Below the pieces are notes generated by a model, which saw only the letters and a list, made by a program, of their open reading frames with translations, did not search any database and was not told where the DNA came from. A stretch of 26,680 nt of DNA from Bacteroidota bacterium (GTDB lineage Bacteria > Bacteroidota > Bacteroidia > CAMBQF01): NCBI GenBank assembly GCA_027483285.1, contig JAIXUZ010000114.1, positions 1 to 26,680 on the forward strand. The letters run 5' to 3'. Both the position numbers and the translations under genes were made by a program. Below are positions 16,510 through 23,871 of this stretch, one piece after another (the stretch's first letter is position 1; each line of letters opens with the position of its first letter).

Positions 16510-16836
16510 ATGCAGGAGAATACAATAAATATTAAAATAGCTAACCGTTCGTACCCAATTACCGCGGCGGAAGGCGAAGATGATAACCTGCGCAAGGCCT
16601 CATCAATGGTTAACCAAATGCTTGACCAATTGAAGAACAATTATGCCGTGCGCGACCTGCAAGACCTTTTGGCCATGTGTTGCCTTGAGTTAGCCTTATA
16701 TAAGGCAAAAACCACGGCAGCCTCCACTATACCCGGCGAACCGCAAGCGCAGCAACAACCTGCTGCTTTGCCCGCCGACATTACAGGCGATTTAGGCGAA
16801 CTGGAACGCCGAATTGCCGAATACCTGGCCGGGTAA
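16510..16836 (+). CDS. zapA: Cell division protein ZapA
   Basis: 108 residues. The ZapA globular head is INIKIANRSYPITAAEGEDDNLRKASSMVNQML (about 6-38), with the typical Y-P-I and E-x-x-L-R-x-A positions. An amphipathic helix LAMCCLELALYKAKTTA (about 55-71) follows, then a Gln/Ala/Pro-rich linker and a short C-terminal helix. ZapA binds and cross-links FtsZ filaments at the division ring. The length is normal. It starts three bases after the coiled-coil gene and precedes rny by 87 bases. That gap contains only a weak 5-bp hairpin (16878-16892) and nothing resembling 6S RNA, the usual neighbour of zapA in gammaproteobacteria. Confidence 0.88.
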   Translation: MQENTINIKIANRSYPITAAEGEDDNLRKASSMVNQMLDQLKNNYAVRDLQDLLAMCCLELALYKAKTTAASTIPGEPQAQQQPAALPADITGDLGELERRIAEYLAG

Positions 16837-16923
16837 CACAATCTTTCTCAACTCCATACCAACGTGGGTGTTAGCTTTTGCGCTTAACGCAATAATTAAC
16901 ATATTTAAAACGTTTTAGCAATT

Positions 16924-18468
16924 ATGGGAGATAATTTATTAGTGATTGTAGCAGCATTGGCATCCTTGGTTATTGGGGGAGTTATTGCCTACGTCATTTT
17001 TCAAAATGTACTAAAGGGTAAAGCTGCCAAGGTACTGGCTGAAGCCGAGAAAGAAGGTGAGGTTATTAAACAGAACAAAATTCTACAAGCAAGGGAAAAA
17101 TTTCTTGAACTGAAAGCCACTACCGAAAAGGAAGTTAACGAACGTACTCAAGGCATAGGCCAGGCTGAAAACCGACTTAAACAAAAGGAGCAAACTCTTA
17201 ATCAAAAAATAGAAGAGACTAATCGTAAACAAAACGAGTTAAACTCTTTAAAGGAAAATATTGCCAAACAAACCGATCAGCTCAATGCAAAACAGACGGA
17301 GGTTGATAAAATGCACAAGCGCCAGATAGACCAGCTGGAAGTAATATCCGGCCTTAAAGCCGAAGATGCAAAAGCCCAGCTGATTGAAAGCCTGAAGAAC
17401 GAAGCCCGTTCTGAAGGTATGGTATTGGTAAAAGACATTATTGAAGAGGCTAAAATGAATGCCAGCAAAGAGGCTAAGCGTGTAGTTATCCAAACCATAC
17501 AGCGCGTAGCTACCGAGCATGCTATTGAAAATTCAGTATCGGTATTCAATATTGACAGCGATGAGGTTAAAGGCCGTATTATTGGCCGCGAGGGCCGTAA
17601 CATCCGCGCCCTGGAAGCTGCTACCGGTGTTGATATTAATATTGACGATACCCCTGATGCCATTGTACTTTCGTGTTTCGACCCTGTTCGCCGCGAGATT
17701 GCCCGCCTGTCGTTACACCAACTGGTAAGCGATGGCCGTATACACCCTGCCCGTATTGAGGAGGTTGTGGCTAAGGTTAAAAAGCAACTGGAAGAAGAGA
17801 TTGTAGAAACAGGTAAACGTACCTGTATCGACTTAGGCGTGCATGGCCTCCACCCCGAGCTTATCCGTATGGTAGGCCGTATGAAGTACCGCTCGTCTTA
17901 CGGACAAAACCTGCTACAGCATAGCCGCGAGGTAGCTAACCTTTGTGCTATTATGGCATCTGAACTTGGCCTTAACGCTAAAACCGCTAAACGCGCCGGC
18001 CTGTTACACGATATTGGTAAGGTGCCTGATGATGAGCCTGAATTGCCACACGCCATCTTAGGTATGAAGATTGCCGAGAAGTACAAAGAGAAGCCAGACG
18101 TGTGCAACGCTATTGGTGCCCACCACGATGAGATTGAAATGACATCGATGATATCGCCTATTATACAGGTATGCGATGCTATATCCGGTGCCCGCCCGGG
18201 TGCCCGCCGCGAGATTTTAGAGAGCTATACCAAGCGTCTTCGCGATTTGGAAACACTGGCCTTGTCGTACCCCGGCGTTAGCAATACCTACGCTATACAA
18301 GCAGGCCGCGAGCTACGTGTAATAGTAGAAAGCGAGAAAGTAACCGATGCCGATGCAGCGACATTATCGTACGAGATTTCTCAAAAAATCCAAAACGAAA
18401 TGACCTACCCCGGCCAGGTAAAAATCACTGTTATCCGCGAAACAAGGGCGGTTAATTACGCTAAATAA
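16924..18468 (+). CDS. rny: Ribonuclease Y
   Basis: Membrane-anchored endoribonuclease that starts mRNA decay. The 514 residues have the standard layout: one N-terminal membrane helix (about 5-28), a long charged coiled coil (about 30-200), a KH RNA-binding domain (about 205-265, with [20 protein letters not shown]), and an HD domain with [20 protein letters not shown], the metal motif HDIGKV (H362-D363) and AHHDE. It ends in the conserved [10 protein letters not shown] segment. Length and motifs are complete. It follows zapA, a pairing I associate with Bacteroidota, and ends before a strong terminator. No good promoter was found in the 87-base zapA-rny gap, so read-through from 15748-15777 is likely. 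Confidence 0.97.
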   Translation: MGDNLLVIVAALASLVIGGVIAYVIFQNVLKGKAAKVLAEAEKEGEVIKQNKILQAREKFLELKATTEKEVNERTQGIGQAENRLKQKEQTLNQKIEETNRKQNELNSLKENIAKQTDQLNAKQTEVDKMHKRQIDQLEVISGLKAEDAKAQLIESLKNEARSEGMVLVKDIIEEAKMNASKEAKRVVIQTIQRVATEHAIENSVSVFNIDSDEVKGRIIGREGRNIRALEAATGVDINIDDTPDAIVLSCFDPVRREIARLSLHQLVSDGRIHPARIEEVVAKVKKQLEEEIVETGKRTCIDLGVHGLHPELIRMVGRMKYRSSYGQNLLQHSREVANLCAIMASELGLNAKTAKRAGLLHDIGKVPDDEPELPHAILGMKIAEKYKEKPDVCNAIGAHHDEIEMTSMISPIIQVCDAISGARPGARREILESYTKRLRDLETLALSYPGVSNTYAIQAGRELRVIVESEKVTDADAATLSYEISQKIQNEMTYPGQVKITVIRETRAVNYAK

Positions 18469-18492
18469 CCTTTTTTCTATTGGAATATATTG

Positions 18493-18526
18493 AATCCCCT
18501 TTTGCGAAAGCAGAAGGGGATTTTTG
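18493..18526 (+). terminator. Rho-independent terminator of rny
   Basis: A 13-bp stem (18493-18505 with 18510-18522, a single T-G wobble), GAAA tetraloop and five T's. It is the strongest terminator in the window and lies 24 bases after the rny stop. A reading frame that begins at 18490 runs through it, which argues for the later start (18550) of the next gene. Confidence 0.95.
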
Positions 18527-18538
18527 TTTATAGAATAG

Positions 18539-18546
18539 TATATTTG
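18539..18546 (+). promoter_or_regulatory. -7 box of the AT-rich orphan gene
   Basis: TATATTTG matches TAnnTTTG exactly, 12 bases after the rny terminator, and ends three bases before the ATG at 18550. A leaderless transcript is predicted. No TTG sits at 17-23 bases upstream. Confidence 0.5.
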
Positions 18547-18549
18547 ATT

Positions 18550-19047
18550 ATGGCAATTGCTGAAACAAATGAAGAACTAATGGCATTTAGGGATGTTGTT
18601 ATTGCTAACATTAAGTTGAATTTTAGTTATTTAACAGATGTTTTTAATTTTCATATTAGAGAAATAGAAGTCAAATCTTCGTGGAGTAAAGTAGTGTTTG
18701 AAAAGGATGATTTATCAGTTAAGGTTAGTGTGAGTTACGATATTAAGGACGAACAAATATTTATAAATACCTATCAGGTGCAAGAAGGCATATACAAGGA
18801 AATACTATTGTTTGCTGATGTTTGGCCTGAATTAAGTTCAGACAATACAGTATTAATGGCATATGTAGTTGTTCCGAGTGCCTATGTTGAATCTTATGCT
18901 AAATTGGCTGAAAACGTAATTGTACAGCTTAAAATATGTGCCGAATTATACCGTAAATATGCTGAACCTATTTTGCAGGGCGAGAAATTTTTTTTCAAGC
19001 AAGTTGAAAGAAAGCCTTTTTGGAAGCGCTTTCTGTTGGTGAAATAA
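18550..19047 (+). CDS. AT-rich orphan gene, unknown cytoplasmic protein
   Basis: 165 residues with no signal peptide or membrane helix. The start at 18550 (MAIAETNEELMAFRDVVIAN) is chosen because a longer frame from TTG 18490 would run through the rny terminator. The sequence is mixed alpha/beta: an N-terminal helix, strands with KSSWSKVVFEKDDLSVKVSV, and a long helix near LAENVIVQLKICAELYRKYAEPIL, ending in a basic KPFWKRFLLVK. Its composition is visibly richer in A/T, with codons (tta, att, ttt, gat) unlike the genes on either side, which suggests recent acquisition. Size and fold pattern are reminiscent of polymorphic-toxin immunity proteins, but no toxin gene is adjacent. I do not recognise a family. 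Confidence 0.7.
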   Translation: MAIAETNEELMAFRDVVIANIKLNFSYLTDVFNFHIREIEVKSSWSKVVFEKDDLSVKVSVSYDIKDEQIFINTYQVQEGIYKEILLFADVWPELSSDNTVLMAYVVVPSAYVESYAKLAENVIVQLKICAELYRKYAEPILQGEKFFFKQVERKPFWKRFLLVK

Positions 19048-19091
19048 CTTGTAGCTGCATTATACATTCTTTATTCTGAATTAGAACTTCC

Positions 19092-19099
19092 TACCTTTA
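19092..19099 (+). promoter_or_regulatory. -7 box of the PorE-like gene
   Basis: TACCTTTA, one mismatch from TAnnTTTG, 28 bases before the ATG at 19128. No clear -33 element is visible. Confidence 0.35.
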
Positions 19100-19127
19100 G
19101 GCACGTATATTGATTAGATACATACCA

Positions 19128-21062
19128 ATGAAAAACATCGCCCTTTATATAGCTATAGTCCTGTTTACTATCTCGTGCAAAGCCCAGCCGGGCCAGCTGC
19201 ATACATCGTCTAAAAAGGCCTTATACTTTTTTGATAATGCCAAGCAAAACGCTCAGGCTAGCATGCCTGAGAAAGCCATTGAAGACCTTAAACGGGCCAT
19301 TGAAATGGACGGGATGTTTATGGAGGCGCACCTGATGTTAGGCGATATGTACTTTATGACCAAGCAGGTGGGCGAGTCAATCAAATCATATAAAACAGGT
19401 ATTGCATTAGATGTTAAAGCAATGCCTAAAGCATTGATAGTATTGGCACAAATGGAACAGTCGCAGGGCTTGTTTGCCGATGCTATAACACACTACAAGC
19501 AGTATTTAGGCTTAGAATCGGAAGTAAAGCTGGACGAGAAACTTAAGAAGAAAGCGGAAAAGGGCATAACCGATTCGGAGTTTGCTGCCGACCTTGTGGC
19601 CCATCCTGTACCTTATTCGCCGGTAAACATGGGCGAGGGTATCAATTCTGAAAATTCAGAATATTCAATATACATGACGGCCGATGAGCTTACGGCTATT
19701 GTTACCGTTCGCCGCCCGCGCGATGCCCAAACCCTTGGCTCTAATAAAGACGAGGAGGACATGTATATAAGCTACCTGAAAGATGGGGTATGGAGCAAAG
19801 GCAAGCCATTGCCTGCGCCTGTAAACTCGCACGATAATGAGGGAACCCAATGTATATCACCTAACGGCCAATACCTGTTTTTTACAGGCTGCCACCGCGA
19901 CGATGGCATGGGTAGCTGCGATGTATATGTAGCTATGAAAGTTGGCGGCGTTTGGGGCAACCCGTTTAATCTAGGTGAGGGCGTAAACTCTGATAAATGG
20001 GATACGCAGGCATCGTTTGCTGCCGATAGCAAAACCCTGTATTTTGTAAGTACCCGTGCCGGTGGGCAGGGCAAAGCCGACATTTGGAAAGCCACCCTTG
20101 GCGATAGCGGCAGCTTTGAAAACCCCGTAAACCTGGGGCCTACGGTAAACTCGCCCGACGATGATTTTTCGCCGTTTATCCACCCTGACGACCACTCGCT
20201 GTACTTTGCCTCTAAAGGCCACCCCGGTATGGGCGGGTTCGATTTGTTTGTATCGCGCAAGGATGATAACGACCAATGGGGCAAACCTAAAAATCTGGGT
20301 TGCCCTATTAACTCAACAGCCGACGAGCTAAGCCTGTTTGTGGGCGCATGCAGCGGTAAGGCCTATATCAGTTCTGATAAAGCCGGAGGCTTAGGTCGTA
20401 TGGATGTGTATAGCTTTGATTTGTACCCCGAAATAGCCCCGGCCAAGGTTACGTACATACGTGGTGTTATTTCTGATAAAGCGACAGGCAAAGGCTTAAA
20501 TGCTACAGCCAATGTTATCGACCTAAAGACCAAAAAGCTGGTAGCTTCGGGCCAGGGCGATGCTAAAGACGGTTCGTATTTGGTTTGCCTACCCTCGGGT
20601 GGCGACTATGCGTTGGAGATAGCGAAGGATGGATACCTGTTTTACTCGGCTAACTTTTCGCTTCCCCCAAGCTCAGAGTGTAAACCCTACAAATTAAATG
20701 CTGCCCTATCGGGCGCTACCAAAGGCGAGAAAGTGGTGCTACGTAACGTATTTTTTGATACCGATAAGTTCGACCTAAAACCACAGTCTACCGTAGAATT
20801 GGATAAGCTGGTAGACTTTCTTAAAAAGAACACTAAGCTGGCGATTGAAATTGGCGGACATACCGATAACGATGGCGACGACGCCCGCAATATGACACTG
20901 TCTGACAATCGTGCCAAAGCCGTAATGAGCTACCTGGTAAGCAAAGGTATTGATGCCGCCCGCATTACCGCCAAAGGCTATGGTGAAACCAAACCATTGG
21001 TAGCCAACGATACCCCCGACAACAAAGCCCAAAACCGTAGGGTAGAGTTTATGGTGAAATAG
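19128..21062 (+). CDS. PorE-like OmpA-family lipoprotein (TPR, beta-propeller, CRD, OmpA)
   Basis: 644 residues. The lipoprotein signal has Cys17 in FTISCKAQ. Then come TPR-like helices (about 28-130), a PD40/WD40-like propeller (about 165-435), a carboxypeptidase-regulatory-like fold (about 440-525) and an OmpA C-terminal domain (about 540-644). The propeller repeats include STRAGGQGKADIW, ASKGHPGMGGFDLF and SSDKAGGLGRMDVY. The OmpA domain includes GHTDNDGDD, LSDNRAKAV and NRRVEF and should bind peptidoglycan. This order is that of PorE, a T9SS outer-membrane component in Porphyromonas, and fits the T9SS substrate at 6476-8197. Bacteroidota carry several paralogues of this architecture, so true PorE is not proven. 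I use ATG 19128 rather than TTG 19110 because it gives a compact lipoprotein leader. Confidence 0.88.
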   Translation: MKNIALYIAIVLFTISCKAQPGQLHTSSKKALYFFDNAKQNAQASMPEKAIEDLKRAIEMDGMFMEAHLMLGDMYFMTKQVGESIKSYKTGIALDVKAMPKALIVLAQMEQSQGLFADAITHYKQYLGLESEVKLDEKLKKKAEKGITDSEFAADLVAHPVPYSPVNMGEGINSENSEYSIYMTADELTAIVTVRRPRDAQTLGSNKDEEDMYISYLKDGVWSKGKPLPAPVNSHDNEGTQCISPNGQYLFFTGCHRDDGMGSCDVYVAMKVGGVWGNPFNLGEGVNSDKWDTQASFAADSKTLYFVSTRAGGQGKADIWKATLGDSGSFENPVNLGPTVNSPDDDFSPFIHPDDHSLYFASKGHPGMGGFDLFVSRKDDNDQWGKPKNLGCPINSTADELSLFVGACSGKAYISSDKAGGLGRMDVYSFDLYPEIAPAKVTYIRGVISDKATGKGLNATANVIDLKTKKLVASGQGDAKDGSYLVCLPSGGDYALEIAKDGYLFYSANFSLPPSSECKPYKLNAALSGATKGEKVVLRNVFFDTDKFDLKPQSTVELDKLVDFLKKNTKLAIEIGGHTDNDGDDARNMTLSDNRAKAVMSYLVSKGIDAARITAKGYGETKPLVANDTPDNKAQNRRVEFMVK

Positions 21063-21085
21063 GGGAGAGGGATGAGAGGAGATAA

Positions 21086-21814
21086 TTATTTAAGCGAAGG
21101 CCACACTCTCCTCAACTCTTCAACACTCCCATTATACACATTCACATCCATATCGTAAGCGGTGCCGGGTACATTATACAGGCAGGTGCCGGTGGTTTTG
21201 CAGTTAATCTCGCACGAGAATTGCCATAGCGCGTAGCCGGGCCATACTGTAGCGTTGTAATCAGGAATATCAGAACGCATGCGGGAATACCACAAGCCGC
21301 ATTTGGCAAACAAACTGGTATTATTGTAGCGGGAAGAAATTTCATTCAGCAATACCCTGTTGCAATATACAATAGGGTAGCGGCCGGTAGCCTCAAACAC
21401 CCGCCTAATAAACTTCTCTGCATTGGCTAAGGTCATGTGCTTTGTACTATCCAACGATTCTAAATCCAGCGCTAATAATTCGGTGGTGTCACCGTCTGTC
21501 ATTTCAAGGTAACAATCAGCCTGGCGGATAGGGTCGCCGGGAGTAGCTAAGTGGTATGAGCCAAATAATAGGCCCTGTTGTTTGGTAATGGCTTTGCGGG
21601 TGCTGTAGCCGGGGTCTGCCTTTTCTCCCTGCGTTGCTTTGTGTATAACAGCTACCACCCGTTTATCGGTTTTCAGGACAACCCAGTCAATTTTATTTTC
21701 GCTGTAGGCATCAATAATAATAGCCTTGGTGCTATCTTCCCAGGGCTTGTTAAACTCACTAATCTGGGCGGATAGTTTTAAAGATAGTATGCAAAGAAAG
21801 AATGGTAAACGCAT
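21086..21814 (-). CDS. Secreted GH25-family lysozyme-like protein
   Basis: 242 residues with a short signal peptide (MRLPFFLCILSLKLSAQ). GH25 (Chalaropsis-type) muramidase features follow in order: AIIIDAYSEN with Asp35, VAVIHKATQG (54-63), GLLFGSYHLATPGDPIRQADCYLE (81-104), the catalytic D-x-E in LLALDLES (Asp117, Glu119), YPIVYCNR, ALWQFS and a C-terminal DMDVNVYNG. The enzyme should cleave N-acetylmuramic acid-beta-1,4-GlcNAc bonds of peptidoglycan, in the periplasm or outside the cell. A longer frame from GTG 21832 lies inside a repeat tract and adds only MKNEKL, so I start at ATG 21814. It is convergent with the PorE-like gene. The TGTCLYNVPG insertion before the last strand is unusual. 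Confidence 0.88.
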   Translation of the reverse strand: MRLPFFLCILSLKLSAQISEFNKPWEDSTKAIIIDAYSENKIDWVVLKTDKRVVAVIHKATQGEKADPGYSTRKAITKQQGLLFGSYHLATPGDPIRQADCYLEMTDGDTTELLALDLESLDSTKHMTLANAEKFIRRVFEATGRYPIVYCNRVLLNEISSRYNNTSLFAKCGLWYSRMRSDIPDYNATVWPGYALWQFSCEINCKTTGTCLYNVPGTAYDMDVNVYNGSVEELRRVWPSLK

Positions 21815-21850
21815 TAATTTTTCGTTTTTCACTTTTCGTTTTTCATTTGC
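21814..21850 (-). repeat. GAAAAACG phrase, copy 2
   Basis: On the minus strand: repeated GAAAAACGAAAAGTGAA-like units ending in TTAATG, where the last ATG is the GH25 start. It fills the 36-base gap between the DinB-like stop and that start. It matches the 8369-8405 tract in unit and in ending. Confidence 0.6.
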
Positions 21851-22372
21851 TTACCTTTTCTTCAAAATATCTAAATGCACCTGGGTGTGGAATATGGTAA
21901 AGAACAATATCTCGCGCAGGGTTACTTTGCCCAGCAATGGGTGTGGAACTAATAGGGTATCCAGTTTACTATCGCTCATGGTTAATGCTTTTCTACCAAG
22001 TTTTTCATACTGTTTCACAAAAGTGCTAAGGGTACGGTCTTTAAGTTGTATACCTATAGGTGGCGGTACAAACTCGCCCGATGCTGTGCCACCTGCCTGT
22101 AGCTTTTCGTGGTAGCGCTGTGCCAGTTCGTCGTATGTACGGCCGGCGCGGTTGTTTGTTCCAAATTTATACTTTAAAATAAAGCCCGGAAGTGTTAACG
22201 CCAGGTTTACGGGCTTAATGCTGCGAACCAAATGGTCGAGGTGCTGGCCTGCGCTCCATTTGCCACCCGGCATATTTTCAAAAACCATTTCCTCCATTGG
22301 TTTTATGTAGGCGTCAAACTGTTTGGCCTGGTCCACCAGCGCGGCTTGTATATCTTTTTGACTGTATATCAT
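21851..22372 (-). CDS. DinB-like protein (DinB/YfiT superfamily)
   Basis: 173 residues forming a four-helix-bundle DinB/YfiT-type protein. The helix-2 histidines are in WSAGQHLDHLVRS (H44, H47) and the C-terminal pair is in FFTIFHTQVHLDILKK (H162, H166). H47, H162 and H166 would form the usual metal triad. Members include bacillithiol- or mycothiol-dependent S-transferases and enzymes of unknown function. As bshC shows that bacillithiol is probably made here, a thiol-transferase role is plausible but unproven. It is followed on the same strand by the GH25 gene after 36 bases of repeat, so the two may share a transcript. Cytoplasmic. Confidence 0.85.
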   Translation of the reverse strand: MIYSQKDIQAALVDQAKQFDAYIKPMEEMVFENMPGGKWSAGQHLDHLVRSIKPVNLALTLPGFILKYKFGTNNRAGRTYDELAQRYHEKLQAGGTASGEFVPPPIGIQLKDRTLSTFVKQYEKLGRKALTMSDSKLDTLLVPHPLLGKVTLREILFFTIFHTQVHLDILKKR

Positions 22373-22388
22373 AGCTAAGTGTTTTTTT

Positions 22389-22396
22389 CAAAGATA
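22389..22396 (-). promoter_or_regulatory. -7 box of the DinB-like gene
   Basis: TATCTTTG on the minus strand, an exact match to TAnnTTTG, 16 bases before the ATG at 22372. The divergent SDR gene begins at 22473, so the whole control region is 100 bases. Confidence 0.5.
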
Positions 22397-22472
22397 GAAA
22401 AATACCAAACTTTACGATATGGCTCAATAATTGTCATACCCTGTGTAGTATAAGTATCATTATCTTGCACCC

Positions 22473-23189
22473 ATGAAAGTTTATTACATCACCGGAACCT
22501 CACGCGGCATAGGTAAAGCCCTTGCCGAGCATATATTATCGTTGCCCGATACCAAGGTTATAGGCCTTGCCCGTAACCACACCATTCAGCAGGCCAACTA
22601 CAAGCATGTCGACATCGACCTGTCTAACACATCATACACCGCCAATTTTTACTTTGAGCAGCACGCCGAAGCCAGCGAAATTTTGCTGGTAAACAACTCG
22701 GGCGTTATCGGCGATATTGCCCGCTTTGGCGATATTGACAACGAGAAGATTGTAGAGGCTATGCACGTAAACCTTATAGCCCCGTTTATACTAAGCAACA
22801 ACTTTGTAAAGGCCTACAGCGCATTAACCATACCCTTAACTATACTGAACATAAGTTCGGGCGCGGGCCGCAACCCGGTTGATGCATGGGGCGCCTACTG
22901 CACCAGCAAAGCGGGGGTTGATATGTTTAGCCGTGTACTGTCATTAGAACAGGAAATTTTAGGCCGTAAAAACCTGCGTTGCCTGTCGCTGGCGCCGGGT
23001 ATTATAGATACCCAGATGCAGGATGCTATACGTGCTACCAGTCCCGAAGAATTTAGCCGCCATGCAGATTTTGTAGCTCTTAAAGAAGAAGGCAAACTGG
23101 TAAGCCCTGAAAACCTTGCCCCGCTGATTTTACAGGCTCTTGGCAAAACTAGTTACGATAAGGTAACTGTAGACCTTAGGGAGATTTAA
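22473..23189 (+). CDS. Short-chain dehydrogenase/reductase (sepiapterin/benzil reductase-like)
   Basis: 238 residues of the classical SDR Rossmann fold. The cofactor loop TGTSRGIG is at 7-14, with Arg11 and Arg34 near the beta2 end suggesting NADP(H) preference. NNSG at 74-77 replaces the common NNAG. The catalytic set is Ser128/129 (NISSG), Tyr142 and Lys146 (YCTSK). The C-terminal half (LAPGIIDTQMQDAIRA) resembles sepiapterin and benzil reductases, which reduce diketones or pterins. The substrate is unknown. Monocistronic and divergent from the DinB-like gene. TATCTTGC (22461-22468) just before the ATG is a weak promoter candidate. Cytoplasmic. Confidence 0.92.
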   Translation: MKVYYITGTSRGIGKALAEHILSLPDTKVIGLARNHTIQQANYKHVDIDLSNTSYTANFYFEQHAEASEILLVNNSGVIGDIARFGDIDNEKIVEAMHVNLIAPFILSNNFVKAYSALTIPLTILNISSGAGRNPVDAWGAYCTSKAGVDMFSRVLSLEQEILGRKNLRCLSLAPGIIDTQMQDAIRATSPEEFSRHADFVALKEEGKLVSPENLAPLILQALGKTSYDKVTVDLREI

Positions 23190-23269
23190 GAACATATCTA
23201 CAGCGCTCCTCACTCCTCACATCCCTCTCCACAAATATTTAAACCTTTCTCATTTCTATCATCTATTGG

Positions 23270-23291
23270 GCTTAACATTGGCTTAACATTG
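23270..23291 (+). repeat. Tandem 11-bp direct repeat upstream of the lamin-tail gene
   Basis: Two exact, head-to-tail copies of GCTTAACATTG (23270-23280, 23281-23291), just before TATATTGC (23293-23300), a possible variant -7 box. An 11-bp period is one helical turn, so a regulator could bind both copies on one face. Chance duplication is the alternative. Confidence 0.5.
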
Positions 23292-23319
23292 TTATATTGC
23301 ACCAATATAACCATAGGCA

Positions 23320-23865
23320 TTGAAGAGATTTATATTCATAAGTATTACAGCGTTTACCCTGCTGGCGGCTTGTATTAAAGACCGTGATTTTCCGGGTAAT
23401 ACCCAAACCGATGTTAAAGCAGGCGATGTGGTTATTAACGAGTATGCCGTAAATGGTGCCACGCTTGTAAACGAGTTTGGCAATACCGAAGACTGGATTG
23501 AGCTGTATAACACCACAAGCGATACCGTCTTTATCAAACAAAACCGCTTTTATATTAGCGATGATGAAACCGACCCCTATAAGTACACCGTAACTAAAGA
23601 TACCTTTATTACACCTGGTGGTTACTTATTGGTTTTTGCCGATGGGTTAGGTACCATTGCTACTCAAATACATACCAACTTTAGCCTTAGTGCCGCCGGC
23701 GAATACATTAGCCTGTGGAGCCTTAACAGTCAAAACCAGGCAATAGAAGTTGATACCCGCACGTTTGGCGCACAACCCAGTGGGCAAAGCGAGGGCCGCA
23801 GCCCCGATGGAAGCAATAACTGGACATTATTCAGCAACCCAACGCCCGGTGCATCTAACCAATAA
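23320..23865 (+). CDS. Lamin-tail-domain lipoprotein
   Basis: 181 residues. The start is TTG at 23320, chosen because it gives a proper lipoprotein signal (KRFIFISITAFTLLAAC, lipobox LAAC, Cys18); no suitable ATG exists nearby. A single lamin-tail domain (about 35-150) follows: GDVVINEYAVNG, NTEDWIELYNTTSDTVFI, FYISDDETDPYKYT, ITPGGYLLVFADG and FSLSAAGEYISLW. It ends with the usual LTD tail GQSEGRSPDGSNNWTLFSNPTPGASNQ. In bacteria this immunoglobulin-like domain is found on secreted nucleases, phosphatases and adhesins and is thought to be a binding module; here it stands alone. The porin gene starts six bases after its stop, so the two form one unit. Confidence 0.9.
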   Translation: MKRFIFISITAFTLLAACIKDRDFPGNTQTDVKAGDVVINEYAVNGATLVNEFGNTEDWIELYNTTSDTVFIKQNRFYISDDETDPYKYTVTKDTFITPGGYLLVFADGLGTIATQIHTNFSLSAAGEYISLWSLNSQNQAIEVDTRTFGAQPSGQSEGRSPDGSNNWTLFSNPTPGASNQ

Positions 23866-23871
23866 CCTACA

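Noticed and set aside
16837..16923. Possible 6S RNA between zapA and rny
   Set aside because: Only 87 bases, with a 5-bp stem; far too short and lacking the long bulged hairpin.
21818..21832. GTG start at 21832 for the GH25 protein
   Set aside because: It lies in the repeat tract and adds a charged MKNEKL before an otherwise ideal signal peptide at 21814.
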